A stretch of 64,000 nt of DNA, taken from assembly GCA_014075275.1 (NCBI GenBank), contig CP046179.1, positions 2,117,932 to 2,181,931 of the forward strand, written 5' to 3'. The translations under genes and the position numbers were made by a program. Positions within the stretch are counted from its first letter, which is position 1; every line of letters starts with the position of its first letter. Positions 25,758 through 34,616 of this stretch are shown here, one piece after another. The stretch comes from Boseongicola sp. (lineage in GTDB: Bacteria; Pseudomonadota; Alphaproteobacteria; Rhodobacterales; Rhodobacteraceae). The notes under the pieces are model-generated. The model was given only the letters and a program-made list of their open reading frames with translations. It made no database searches and was not told the DNA's origin.

Positions 25758-27416
25758 TTACGATTTATCGCGCCACCGGTTCACAATGGGATAGCGGCGA
25801 TCCAGCCAGAAAGCACCGGGTGTGAGACGCGCGCCCGGTGCCGATTGGAACCGTTTGTATTCGGCGATGTAAATCAGGTGCTCGACCTTCTTCACCATGT
25901 CGCGGTCATATCCCATGGCAACCACATCGGCGACCGAGGCGTCCTTGTCGACCAATTGCTCAAGGATCACATCAAGCACCTCGTAAGGTGGCAGGCTATC
26001 GCTGTCTTTCTGGTCTTCGCGCAATTCGGCCGTCGGTGGCTTGTCGATCACGCGAGGTGGAATAACCTCACCCGCCGGGCCCATCATCCAGTCGCGGTGA
26101 TTGGCATTGCGCCAGCGGCAGGTTTCGAACACCCGCATTTTATAAAGGTCTTTGATCGGGTTATATCCGCCCGCCATATCGCCATAGATTGTGGCATAGC
26201 CGACCGCGACCTCAGATTTATTTCCGGTCGTCAGCAGCATCTCGCCGTGTTTGTTCGAGATCGCCATCAGAAGAACGCCGCGCAGACGGGATTGGATGTT
26301 TTCTTCGGTCAGGCCGGGTTCCGTGCCAGAAAAGACTTCGGCCAAGGTGCCGTTCACGGCTGTTACCGGGTCCTTGATCGATACAGTATCCAGACGGGTG
26401 CCCAGATTGCGCGCCACTTCGCCCGCGTCTTCCAGCGAATCCTCTGAGGTGTATTTCGACGGCAACATCACACAGCGGACGTTTTCGGGACCCAGCGCGT
26501 CGGCGGCAATAGCGGCAACAATTGCGGAATCGATGCCGCCTGACAGGCCCAGCATCGCCTTTTTGAAGCCGGTCTTGCGGAAGTAGTCGCGCAGGGATTC
26601 GACCATAACGCGGTAATCCTGCTCCCATTCGTCAGGGAATTGGGCAATCTCGCCGGGGATCGCGCGCCATCCTTCGTCGGTTTCTTCGAAATCTACATGG
26701 GTGATCGCTTCATCGAAGACCGGCATGCGCACAGCCAACTCACCACCGGGGTTCAAGACGAAGGTGCCGCCGTCAAAGACCTGATCGTCCTGTCCGCCAA
26801 TCATGTTGAGATAAACCAGCGGCAGGCCGGTTTCCACAACGCGGGCCACCATTTCGTTCAGACGGACATCATATTTGTTGCGATAATAAGGTGATCCATT
26901 GGGCACCAGTATGATCTCGGCCCCGGATTCTTCCAATGCTTCGGGCACATCTTCGTGCCAGGCGTCTTCGCAAATTGGCGTGCCAACACGTACAATGCCA
27001 AGGTCATAAGGGCCAGCCAATGGTCCCTGTTCGTAGAGGCGAACTTCGTCAAAGACAGTTTCATTGGGCAGGTTGTGTTTTAGCACCTGCCGCACCAGCC
27101 TCCCGTCTTTCAGCACATGGTAAGCATTATAAAGCTTGTTGCCCTGCAAAAGCGGGCCACCAATGCCCAGTGCAGGACCGTCTGCGCAATCCGCCATCAA
27201 TTGGTCAATATGTGTCATGGCATCGCGGGCGAAGGCCGGTTTCATCACCAGATCCTGGGTGTTGTACCCGGTAACGAACATCTCGGGCAGCGCCACAAAG
27301 TCGGCGCCAGCGGCTTTGCCCGCCTCCCAGGCGCGGCGCGCCAAGGCGGCATTTCCCGCCAAATCCCCGACTGTCGGGTTCATCTGTGCAAGCGTAATAC
27401 GGAAGCGTTTTGCCAT
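25758..27416 (-). CDS. nadE: NAD synthetase, glutamine-dependent
   Basis: 552 residues, two domains. The N-terminal nitrilase-like amidase (residues 1-270) releases ammonia from glutamine and shows its Glu (ALPEMFVTGYN), Lys (LKHNLPNETVFDE) and Cys (TPICEDAWHED). The C-terminal ammonia-dependent synthetase has the P-loop LGLSGGIDSAIVAA and TTGNKSEVAVGY. It converts deamido-NAD to NAD in the cytoplasm. Upstream of, and on the same strand as, the broken flavoprotein gene. Confidence 0.95.
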   Translation of the reverse strand: MAKRFRITLAQMNPTVGDLAGNAALARRAWEAGKAAGADFVALPEMFVTGYNTQDLVMKPAFARDAMTHIDQLMADCADGPALGIGGPLLQGNKLYNAYHVLKDGRLVRQVLKHNLPNETVFDEVRLYEQGPLAGPYDLGIVRVGTPICEDAWHEDVPEALEESGAEIILVPNGSPYYRNKYDVRLNEMVARVVETGLPLVYLNMIGGQDDQVFDGGTFVLNPGGELAVRMPVFDEAITHVDFEETDEGWRAIPGEIAQFPDEWEQDYRVMVESLRDYFRKTGFKKAMLGLSGGIDSAIVAAIAADALGPENVRCVMLPSKYTSEDSLEDAGEVARNLGTRLDTVSIKDPVTAVNGTLAEVFSGTEPGLTEENIQSRLRGVLLMAISNKHGEMLLTTGNKSEVAVGYATIYGDMAGGYNPIKDLYKMRVFETCRWRNANHRDWMMGPAGEVIPPRVIDKPPTAELREDQKDSDSLPPYEVLDVILEQLVDKDASVADVVAMGYDRDMVKKVEHLIYIAEYKRFQSAPGARLTPGAFWLDRRYPIVNRWRDKS

Positions 27417-27558
27417 CGTTTGCTCCTTTGCCCGAAGGTTGTCTTAGCAGAGATGTGCCTAAGGGAAAGACCGTTCACGGGGAAAAGCGTTGCGGGGGCT
27501 TCGGGCGTCGACTAGATTTAGCGCGCAGGCGATCAGATACGATGACCATAAGCGTGGG

Positions 27559-28992
27559 ATGAAACCGACCGTGATGACCAAGATGAAGCTGAAAATTGGC
27601 GCAAGTGTATTGGCGTTGAGTGTGGCACTGGCCGGAGCGGCAGACGCTCAGGATGGCCGGGTAACAACAAAGCAATACGATGATGGCGGGGTTTACGAGG
27701 GCACGTTCAAGGACGGCAAACAGCACGGAACCGGCACCTACCGGCTGCCGAACGGCTATGTTTATTCCGGCGAGTGGGCTGATGGCGAGATTCGCGGTCA
27801 AGGTCGTGCCGAGTTTCCGAATGGCTCGGTTTACACCGGCGAGTTCGTTGCCGGTAAGCCGGAAGGGCGCGGCGAGATCACCTTTGCCGATGGCGGCACA
27901 TACTCGGGCGAATGGAAAGACGGAAAAATTAACGGCACCGGGGTGGCACAATATGCCAATGGTGTTCGCTATGAAGGCGGCTTTACAGATGCGCTGCACG
28001 ACGGTCAGGGCAAGATGGAAAGCCCGAATGGCTATGTCTACGAAGGGGCCTGGGCCAGCGGGATCAAAGAAGGCTCTGGCCGCATCCAATATCCGGATGG
28101 CGCAATCTACGAGGGCGAACTGGTGCGCGGCGTGCGCGAGGGCCAGGGCACACTGACTATGCCTGACGGGCTGACATATGTCGGGTCCTGGGCCAATGGT
28201 CAGATCAACGGCACTGGTGTGCTGACACAGTCCAATGGTGATATCTACGAGGGCAATCTGGTTGACGGCAAACGTCAGGGCGCCGGAAAGGTCACCTATT
28301 CCAACGGCGACGTTTACGAAGGCGACTTTGATAGTGATCGCCGACAGGGACAGGGCACATTTACCGGAACTGACGGCTATATATACGCAGGCGGCTGGAG
28401 CGACGGCCGCATCGAAGGATCGGGCAAAGTCACTTATCCCGACGGTTCGGTCTATGAAGGCACATTCAAAGATGATGTTGCCGATGGCTCGGGCCTGATC
28501 ACCTACCCGGACGGAAACACCTATGAAGGCCAGTGGCTCGCGGGCGTCATCGAAGGCAGCGGCGTGGCAACTTATGCCAATGGGCTGGTCTATGAGGGTG
28601 AATTCAAGGATGCCAAGATGGACGGGCAAGGCAAAATGACTTTTGCCGACGGCTATGTCTACGAAGGCCAATGGGCGAACGGTCAGCGCGAAGGCGTGGG
28701 CACTGCAACTTATTCCGATGGCACAATCTATGAAGGTGCTTTCGTATCTGGGCAACGCCAGGGCCAAGGCACGATCAACATGCCGGATGGCTTTACCTAC
28801 ACCGGTGCATGGACCGGTGGTGAAATCGACGGCGAAGGCACGGCAACCTATGCCAACGGCGACGTTTACGAAGGCACGTTCGTGCGTGGCAAACGTCAGG
28901 GCAACGGCACAATCCGTTATGCCAACGGCGAGGAGCGTTCGGGCACCTGGGAAAATGGTGCCCTGGCCGACGAAACCACAGACGGCAACTGA
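27559..28992 (+). CDS. exported MORN-repeat protein
   Basis: About 477 residues. A signal peptide (MKLKIGASVLALSVALAGAADA) targets it out of the cytoplasm; ATGs at 27559, 27574 and 27583 are all possible starts, none with a clear ribosome-binding site. The mature part is a solenoid of 18 consecutive 23-residue MORN repeats (consensus like VYEGxFxxGxxxGxGxxxYxNG) plus a truncated nineteenth. Repeats 1-9 resemble 10-18 position by position, implying duplication of a nine-repeat block. MORN arrays bind membranes or proteins; its target here is unknown. Confidence 0.88.
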   Translation: MKPTVMTKMKLKIGASVLALSVALAGAADAQDGRVTTKQYDDGGVYEGTFKDGKQHGTGTYRLPNGYVYSGEWADGEIRGQGRAEFPNGSVYTGEFVAGKPEGRGEITFADGGTYSGEWKDGKINGTGVAQYANGVRYEGGFTDALHDGQGKMESPNGYVYEGAWASGIKEGSGRIQYPDGAIYEGELVRGVREGQGTLTMPDGLTYVGSWANGQINGTGVLTQSNGDIYEGNLVDGKRQGAGKVTYSNGDVYEGDFDSDRRQGQGTFTGTDGYIYAGGWSDGRIEGSGKVTYPDGSVYEGTFKDDVADGSGLITYPDGNTYEGQWLAGVIEGSGVATYANGLVYEGEFKDAKMDGQGKMTFADGYVYEGQWANGQREGVGTATYSDGTIYEGAFVSGQRQGQGTINMPDGFTYTGAWTGGEIDGEGTATYANGDVYEGTFVRGKRQGNGTIRYANGEERSGTWENGALADETTDGN

Positions 28993-29053
28993 GCCCGATC
29001 ATTGTGAATTGCGGACTTTACAAGGCCGATCCGGCCCCATAACGTCTGTGCCC

Positions 29054-29131
29054 ATGAGCAACTTGCCAGACATATCCATTTCCCGTGCGTTTTCGCACGC
29101 TGGCCTGCTTCTACTCCTTAGCCGCCTCTGA
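29054..29131 (+). CDS. leucine-rich leader peptide (leu attenuator)
   Basis: A 25-codon frame starting MSNLPDIS and ending AGLLLLLSRL just before TGA. Five consecutive Leu codons (CTG CTT CTA CTC CTT) are followed shortly by a sixth (CTC). It precedes the cupin-leuA unit by about 70 bases. That is the arrangement of ribosome-mediated attenuation: stalling at scarce leucyl-tRNA alters folding of the following stems. No standard annotation size filter would keep it. Confidence 0.72.
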   Translation: MSNLPDISISRAFSHAGLLLLLSRL

Positions 29132-29160
29132 GCGTGCCTTTTGGCGCGACCGCTCAGAGG
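29084..29160 (+). promoter_or_regulatory. attenuator hairpins of the leu leader
   Basis: Two perfect stems: CGTGCG-TTTT-CGCACG (29084-29099), inside the leader coding region, and CCTCTGAGCG with CGCTCAGAGG (29125-29134 and 29151-29160), which includes the leader stop codon. The second stem lacks a following T-run, so it may act on translation or through Rho rather than as a simple intrinsic terminator. Confidence 0.6.
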
Positions 29161-29200
29161 GGACGACGCGCCATTTCACAAAGGCTTAGGAGACAACATC

Positions 29201-29557
29201 ATGAAAGCGATAAATCTGGCGGATAAACTTTCGCATTTCACCACCCATTGGAACCCGCATGTGGTTGCCGATTACAACGACAACGATGTAATGGTGGTGA
29301 AATTCAAAGGCGAGTTTCCGTTTCACAAACATGACACCACAGACGACTTCTTCCTTGTCCTTGAGGGCGAGATGTTCATGGACAGCGATGGCGACAGCCC
29401 GGTCTGTGTGGGTGCTGGCGAGATGATCGTCGTGCCCAAAGGTGCCATTCACCGCCCCCGTGCCGAGGAAGAAGTCAAAGTGCTTCTGATCGAGCCAAAA
29501 GGCGAACCCAATTCCGGCGATGCAGACCGTGTGCCTGCGCCGAAACCACGTATCTGA
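29201..29557 (+). CDS. cupin domain protein
   Basis: 118 residues starting at an ATG preceded by TTAGGAG. A single cupin barrel: FPFHKHDTTDDFFLVLEGEM carries the His, His and Glu metal ligands and the later His is in PKGAIHRP. Such small cupins are metal-binding enzymes or sensors, function here unknown. It is sandwiched between the leucine leader peptide and leuA, 10 bases from the latter, so it is expressed with leucine synthesis. Confidence 0.85.
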   Translation: MKAINLADKLSHFTTHWNPHVVADYNDNDVMVVKFKGEFPFHKHDTTDDFFLVLEGEMFMDSDGDSPVCVGAGEMIVVPKGAIHRPRAEEEVKVLLIEPKGEPNSGDADRVPAPKPRI

Positions 29558-29567
29558 GGATAAGATC

Positions 29568-31136
29568 ATGTCCAACAAAGACCATGTGTTGATTTTCGAC
29601 ACGACCTTGCGCGACGGCGAGCAATCTCCTGGCGCGACCATGAGCCATTCTGAAAAGCTGGAGATTGCCGGACTTCTGGACGACATGGGCGTTGATATCA
29701 TTGAGGCCGGGTTTCCAATTGCTTCGGAAGGTGACTTTGAGGCAGTCAGCGAGATTTCGCGCCGCTCGAAGAATTCCGTAATCTGCGGGCTGTCGCGGGC
29801 CAACTTCAAAGATATCGACCGCTGTTGGGAGGCTGTTCAGCACGCTGCGCAGCCGCGGATACACACCTTTATCGGCACTTCGCCGCTGCACCGCGCCATT
29901 CCGAATCTGACGAAAGACGAGATGGCCGATCGCATCCACGACACGGTCACCCATGCGCGCAATCTGTGCGACAATGTGCAGTGGTCCCCGATGGATGCCA
30001 CACGCACCGAATGGGATTATCTGTGCCGCACAGTCGAGATTGCGATCAAGGCCGGGGCAACCACGATCAACATCCCCGATACCGTCGGTTATACAGCACC
30101 GCGCGAAAGCGCCGATCTGATCCGAAAGCTGATCGAGACGGTTCCCGGCGCGGATGAGGTGATCTTCGCCACCCATTGTCACAACGATCTGGGCATGGCG
30201 ACGGCGAACTCGCTGGCAGCTGTAGAAGGTGGCGCGCGCCAGATCGAATGCACAATCAACGGTCTGGGCGAACGCGCGGGCAACACCGCGCTGGAAGAGG
30301 TCGTGATGGCGATGCGGGTTCGCAAAGACATCATGCCATTTTCCACCGGCATCGATTCCACTAAACTGATGCATATCTCGCGCCGAGTCGCGACCGTCTC
30401 GGGCTTTGCGGTGCAATACAACAAAGCCATCGTCGGCAAAAACGCCTTTGCCCACGAAAGCGGCATCCATCAGGACGGCATGTTGAAGAACGCCGAAACG
30501 TTCGAAATCATGCGCCCTGAAGACGTCGGCCTGTCCGAGACAAATATCGTCATGGGCAAACATTCGGGCCGGGCTGCTCTGCGTTCGAAACTGAAGGACT
30601 TGGGTTTCGATCTGGCCGATAATCAGTTGAACGATGTCTTCGTGAGGTTCAAAGCGCTGGCGGATCGCAAGAAGGAAGTGTTCGAAGATGACCTGTTGGC
30701 GCTGATGCGCGATCAGGAATCCGGCGATGCCCACGACCACATTCAGGTAAAGTTCCTGCGCGTGATCTGCGGCACCGAAGCACCGCAATCGGCTGACCTG
30801 ACCCTGACAATTGATGGCGAAGACAAGCAGACAACGGCGCAGGGCGATGGACCGGTTGATGCGACTTTCAACGCGGTTTCAGCGTTGTTCCCGCACGAGG
30901 CAAACTTGCAACTCTATCAGGTGCACGCGGTGACCGAAGGCACAGATGCTCAGGCGACAGTGAGCGTGCGGATGGAAGAGAATGGCCGCATTGCCACCGG
31001 TCAGTCGGCAGATACCGACACCGTGGTTGCCAGCGCCAAGGCTTATGTCAACGCGCTGAACCGGCTGTTGGTACGGCGGGAAAAGTCAGACCCGGACGCC
31101 GACGTGAAACAGGTCAGCTATAAAGACGCAGGGTAA
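29568..31136 (+). CDS. leuA: 2-isopropylmalate synthase
   Basis: 522 residues, the usual size. The start is the ATG after CTGAGGATAAG. It condenses acetyl-CoA with 2-oxoisovalerate, the first committed step of leucine synthesis. FDTTLRDGEQSPGATM is the DRE-TIM signature, and HCHNDLGMATANSLAAVEGG holds the metal ligands. The C-terminal LeuA dimerisation and feedback domain runs from about residue 390 to the end. Expression is probably attenuated through the leucine-rich leader upstream. Confidence 0.96.
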   Translation: MSNKDHVLIFDTTLRDGEQSPGATMSHSEKLEIAGLLDDMGVDIIEAGFPIASEGDFEAVSEISRRSKNSVICGLSRANFKDIDRCWEAVQHAAQPRIHTFIGTSPLHRAIPNLTKDEMADRIHDTVTHARNLCDNVQWSPMDATRTEWDYLCRTVEIAIKAGATTINIPDTVGYTAPRESADLIRKLIETVPGADEVIFATHCHNDLGMATANSLAAVEGGARQIECTINGLGERAGNTALEEVVMAMRVRKDIMPFSTGIDSTKLMHISRRVATVSGFAVQYNKAIVGKNAFAHESGIHQDGMLKNAETFEIMRPEDVGLSETNIVMGKHSGRAALRSKLKDLGFDLADNQLNDVFVRFKALADRKKEVFEDDLLALMRDQESGDAHDHIQVKFLRVICGTEAPQSADLTLTIDGEDKQTTAQGDGPVDATFNAVSALFPHEANLQLYQVHAVTEGTDAQATVSVRMEENGRIATGQSADTDTVVASAKAYVNALNRLLVRREKSDPDADVKQVSYKDAG

Positions 31137-31145
31137 CATCTGCCA

Positions 31146-31170
31146 CGGGTCGCCCCAACGGGCGGCCCGC
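31146..31170 (+). terminator. hairpin after leuA
   Basis: CGGGTCGCCC and GGGCGGCCCG form a GC-rich stem with one mismatch, just beyond the leuA stop. No clear T-run, so termination is plausible but not proven. Confidence 0.35.
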
Positions 31171-31248
31171 ATCTTCAATGCGCATGAAACGGATTGGACG
31201 CCGCATACAAGCGACTAATCTGCCCTCGACACTTACAACGAGGACCTC

Positions 31249-31716
31249 ATGTCGTTTCAAATCCACGCCCTGTCCCCCACCCCTTTTCAACCACTCTTTA
31301 AGCTGTCGCCGGAAGAATTGGCGCGCCGTGGTGCGATCAAAGTCACTGCTCATAGTGATGTCGGATTCCCGTGCCGTGTCAGTCTAAAAGAGGCCCGGAG
31401 CGGAGAACTCCTTATTCTGGCTAATTACCAGCACCAGGCGGCCAATTCACCCTATCGGTCTTCGCACGCAGTCTACGTGCGAGAAACTGCGACGCAGGCG
31501 CGATTGGCACCAGGAGTGATCCCGGACGTTCTGGACGGACGGCTGTTGTCTTTGCGGGGGTTCAGTTCTGACGACATGTTATTGACGGCCGAAGTCACAG
31601 AAGGCCATGCAGCGGCGCCAGGGTTGATCAACATGTTCGAGAATACCGACGTGAACTATATCCACATACACAACGCCCGCGAAGGATGCTTTCACGCCAG
31701 AGCCACGCGGGCGTGA
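31249..31716 (+). CDS. DUF1203 family protein
   Basis: 155 residues. The pattern GFPCRVSLKEARSGELLIL, ANYQHQ, NSPYRSSHAVYVRE is that of the DUF1203 family, small cytoplasmic proteins of unknown function. No signal peptide or membrane helix. AGGA precedes the start. It stands alone after leuA. Confidence 0.75.
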   Translation: MSFQIHALSPTPFQPLFKLSPEELARRGAIKVTAHSDVGFPCRVSLKEARSGELLILANYQHQAANSPYRSSHAVYVRETATQARLAPGVIPDVLDGRLLSLRGFSSDDMLLTAEVTEGHAAAPGLINMFENTDVNYIHIHNAREGCFHARATRA

Positions 31717-31962
31717 TTCTTAAGTTGGGCCCAGCGGCGGGCTTCGTCGGCTGAATCAACGAAATTAACCTCGTAATACGGGAATATACGCTGGTCGTTT
31801 CTGCGCCATGGCTAATCAGTGCAATTATTCCGACATTAATTACGACAATTTTGTCTTATTTTGCATTAGTCGCCCTAATTTTGCCACAATTGCGCCCTAG
31901 AACTGCCGTCATACCGCATGTGTTCCTGCGGTTTGTGTTTGTAACGAGTGTGAGGTCCGACG

Positions 31963-32730
31963 ATGTGTGTTTCGTCCCTTAAAGTATTATCCATCTTGCT
32001 AGGCACTGCCGCTCTCACCGGCTGTGCAGCAACTTCTGAAATCTCGCGTTCTGCGACCGTTCTGCAAGTTCCGCAGGCGGCAACATTGTCGGCATTGGCT
32101 CGGCAATTCCAGGCCGAGACTCCTAACGTTGTTCACTTTGGTTTCGACGAGGATTTCCTGGACGCAGAAGCCGAAGCGCTTCTCAGCGATCAGGCAGAGT
32201 GGATTCTTGAACACGAAAACGTAAAATTCCGCGTATATGGCCATGCCGACCGTGTTGGCAGCCAGGAATACAACGAAGACCTGGGACTTCGTCGCGCTCA
32301 AAGCGTTGTCGATTACCTGGTCGAACAAGGTATTGATGCGAACCGTTTGGAAGCCATGGTGTCCTTCGGTGAAGATGCACCAGCTATTGAAACCGAAGTC
32401 CGGGAGCGCGCGAACCGTCGCGTTGTGACCGAGGTTTTCGCGCTGATCCTGCAACAGCCTGTTGCAGGCGTTGAAGGTCCCGACGGAACAATTGTGCCGG
32501 TCACGGTTGTTATCGAGGACCCAGCTCCGACGCCGGATCCCGAACCAACACCTGATCCTGAGCCAACGCCAGATCCTGAGCCGACGCCGGACCCAGAGCC
32601 AACGCCTGATCCCGAACCGACACCGGACGATGACGGTGGCAAGAATCCAAATTCGGGTCGCGGCAATGGTGACGAAGATGGTGATCCCGGCAAATCCGGC
32701 GGCAAAAACAACGGCGGTGACGAAGTATAA
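31963..32730 (+). CDS. OmpA family lipoprotein with PTPDPE repeats
   Basis: 255 residues. The signal peptide ends in LTGC, a lipobox, so the Cys becomes lipidated and anchors the protein in the outer membrane. Residues of about 45-165 form the OmpA peptidoglycan-binding domain (HFGFDEDFL, YGHADRVGSQEYNEDLG, RANRRVV). Then come five tandem PTPDPE units and a Gly/Asp/Lys-rich tail. The tail is an extended spacer of unknown purpose. An intrinsic terminator follows at 32804. Confidence 0.88.
   Translation: MCVSSLKVLSILLGTAALTGCAATSEISRSATVLQVPQAATLSALARQFQAETPNVVHFGFDEDFLDAEAEALLSDQAEWILEHENVKFRVYGHADRVGSQEYNEDLGLRRAQSVVDYLVEQGIDANRLEAMVSFGEDAPAIETEVRERANRRVVTEVFALILQQPVAGVEGPDGTIVPVTVVIEDPAPTPDPEPTPDPEPTPDPEPTPDPEPTPDPEPTPDDDGGKNPNSGRGNGDEDGDPGKSGGKNNGGDEV
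32527..32631 (+). repeat. 18-bp coding repeats (PTPDPE)
   Basis: Five tandem 18-bp units encode Pro-Thr-Pro-Asp-Pro-Glu, followed by a diverged sixth ending in Asp-Asp. The codons vary between units (CCG/CCA, GAT/GAC), so the array is not freshly expanded. Such tracts form stiff linkers in surface proteins and may vary in number between strains. Confidence 0.85.
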
Positions 32731-32803
32731 ACTGCTAACAACCAGTTGCTCACGGCGATGCGCGTAACCCGTCCCGGTTGCAGCACGTCGTCTGGGTGGG
32801 GCT

Positions 32804-32840
32804 GGGGCGTGATCCGGGTGGGGATCACGCCCCATTTTAA
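32804..32840 (+). terminator. intrinsic terminator after the OmpA lipoprotein gene
   Basis: GGGGCGTGATCC and GGATCACGCCCC make a perfect 12-bp stem with a six-base loop, followed by ATTTTAATT. Confidence 0.85.
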
Positions 32841-32962
32841 TTAAAATACCCGGAAATTTTGTAGATGATTGTCATTGGGGATGCGCCGTACTGACGCTCT
32901 TGCCGCCGTCATCACCTGCCATTAGTAGTGCGCGCAGAAGCACTTATTCAAAGAACTTGTCC

Positions 32963-33688
32963 ATGACCTACTGTGTCGGCCTGAAACTGAATGACGGCAT
33001 CGTCTGCCTGAGCGATACGCGTACCAACGCGGGGTTGGACAACATTTCGACATATCGAAAGATGTTCACGTTCGAAGTGCCGGGTGAGCGGGTAATCGTG
33101 ATCATGACGGCTGGCAGCCTGTCGGTAACTCAAACGACGATTGCGCGGCTGGACGAAGCAACCACGGACACCGAGGCGACGCCGGAAACTTCAATTCTGC
33201 TGGCACCGACCATGTTGAAAGTGGCCGAAATGATTGGCCGGGCGCTGAATGACACCAGTCAGGAAGTTGGCAGCCGTATGGGCGAAACAGCGGCCAGCGC
33301 TTCGGCATCGATGATCGTCGCCTGTCAGCGTCTGGGAGGGGATATGCGCCTGTTCCTGATCTATCCCGAGGGCAATTTCATCGAAGCCACTGCTGATACG
33401 CCCTACTTGCAGATTGGCGAGCATAAGTATAGCAAACCCATATTGGACCGTGTTGTCACGACCGAGACGTCATTGGCGGATGCAAAAAAGGCCGTGTTTT
33501 TGAGTATGGATTCGACATTGCGGTCAAATCTGAGCGTCGGAATGCCGCTTGATCTGGCCGTAATCTCGGCTAACGAATGCCGGATCACCGAACAACGGCG
33601 CATCGAAGATCAGGACGCGACCTTTCGCGCCATGAGCGGCGCTTGGTCCGAAGCCCTGAAAACCGCGTTTACTGGTATCGACGTTTAG
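32963..33688 (+). CDS. proteasome-type peptidase Anbu
   Basis: 241 residues from the ATG giving MTYCVGLKLNDGIVCLSDTR; removing Met exposes the N-terminal Thr expected as nucleophile. NAGLDNISTYRKMFTF is a hallmark of Anbu, the bacterial homologue of HslV and proteasome beta subunits. It assembles into rings in the cytoplasm; substrates are unknown. Anbu is usually encoded with an alpha-E protein, a circularly permuted ATP-grasp and a transglutaminase, but none is adjacent here. The 3' end overlaps the convergent hydrolase gene by four bases. Confidence 0.88.
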   Translation: MTYCVGLKLNDGIVCLSDTRTNAGLDNISTYRKMFTFEVPGERVIVIMTAGSLSVTQTTIARLDEATTDTEATPETSILLAPTMLKVAEMIGRALNDTSQEVGSRMGETAASASASMIVACQRLGGDMRLFLIYPEGNFIEATADTPYLQIGEHKYSKPILDRVVTTETSLADAKKAVFLSMDSTLRSNLSVGMPLDLAVISANECRITEQRRIEDQDATFRAMSGAWSEALKTAFTGIDV

Positions 33689-34611
33689 GACGCCGACAGA
33701 AAGTCGATGGCGCGCTTCATAAAGTGGCTGCGAATGCCGGGCACTTCCATCATCATTTCGTGTTTTGCGCCGGGGACAATTTCCAGTGTTGCAGATGGCC
33801 AGAGGTCGTGGGCTGACTTGATTGCGTCCAGTTCAACAACTTCCTCGTTAGTCCCAACCAGTGTGAGAACCGGAATTTCCGGGCGCGCTGCGTCATAAAG
33901 CGCTGACATTTCCTCGTGGGCGACCTCGAACCAGTGGATGGTCGGGCCAGCCAATGCCAGTTCAGTTGACGCCTCGGCCTGCCGCCGGAGATAGCCATAA
34001 TGATCAACGTCGCTGGTCAGAAGACTGTCGGCCAGATTTGTTTCCAGCACATAGCTTTCAGGTGACGTGCCCGGCATGACCTTCAGATGAGACCCTGCCA
34101 GCCGCGCGAGCGTGGGCAGGACTTTGGCCGCCGGACGCAACGCCGGCATCACATGGATACCCCACATCGGAGCGGAAAAAACCGCGCGCTCGACGGCCAA
34201 TCCATCTATCAGCGCGCGTAGGCCAATGCATCCGCCCATGGAATGAGCCAGAAGTACCCTCGGGCCAGACAGCTTGAAGGCATCCACGGCAGCAACGAAG
34301 GCCCGCACATCCTTTTGGTAGTCGGCGAAGTTCTGGACGTGCCCCAGCCGTGTGTCTGCAATCAGGCGGTCAGAATACCCCTGCCCGCGCCAGTCGATCG
34401 CGGCAACGTTGAAACCCGCCTTGATCAGGTCCATCGCCACGCGACCGTATTTCTCAAGATATTCAGTGCGGCCGGGAAACAGCAGAACCGTTGCCCGGGC
34501 GTCGGCGGCTGTCCACAGACCCAGCCGCAGCCGCACGCCATCCTCGGTGGCGACCCACCTGAGCTGAACCTGCTCAGGGCCTTCGGCCAGAGCGGCGTGG
34601 AAGGGTGGCAT
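33685..34611 (-). CDS. alpha/beta hydrolase (lysophospholipase-like)
   Basis: 308 residues with the alpha/beta-hydrolase fold: LLFPGRTEYLEKYGR (oxyanion region), IDWRGQGYSDR, nucleophile elbow AHSMGG and the C-terminal catalytic His in PGAKHEMMME. Similar proteins act as lysophospholipases or monoacylglycerol lipases. No signal peptide. It lies five bases downstream of the SCP2 protein gene on the same strand, so both are probably lipid-related and cotranscribed. Confidence 0.87.
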   Translation of the reverse strand: MPPFHAALAEGPEQVQLRWVATEDGVRLRLGLWTAADARATVLLFPGRTEYLEKYGRVAMDLIKAGFNVAAIDWRGQGYSDRLIADTRLGHVQNFADYQKDVRAFVAAVDAFKLSGPRVLLAHSMGGCIGLRALIDGLAVERAVFSAPMWGIHVMPALRPAAKVLPTLARLAGSHLKVMPGTSPESYVLETNLADSLLTSDVDHYGYLRRQAEASTELALAGPTIHWFEVAHEEMSALYDAARPEIPVLTLVGTNEEVVELDAIKSAHDLWPSATLEIVPGAKHEMMMEVPGIRSHFMKRAIDFLSAS

Positions 34612-34616
34612 ATCGG

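Noticed and set aside
27475-28767. Long open frame opposite the MORN gene
   Set aside because: It mirrors the periodic coding sequence on the other strand and has no start signal or family resemblance; the MORN repeats are the real product.
29475-30788. Long open frame opposite leuA
   Set aside because: leuA is intact and strongly conserved; the antisense frame results from codon bias.
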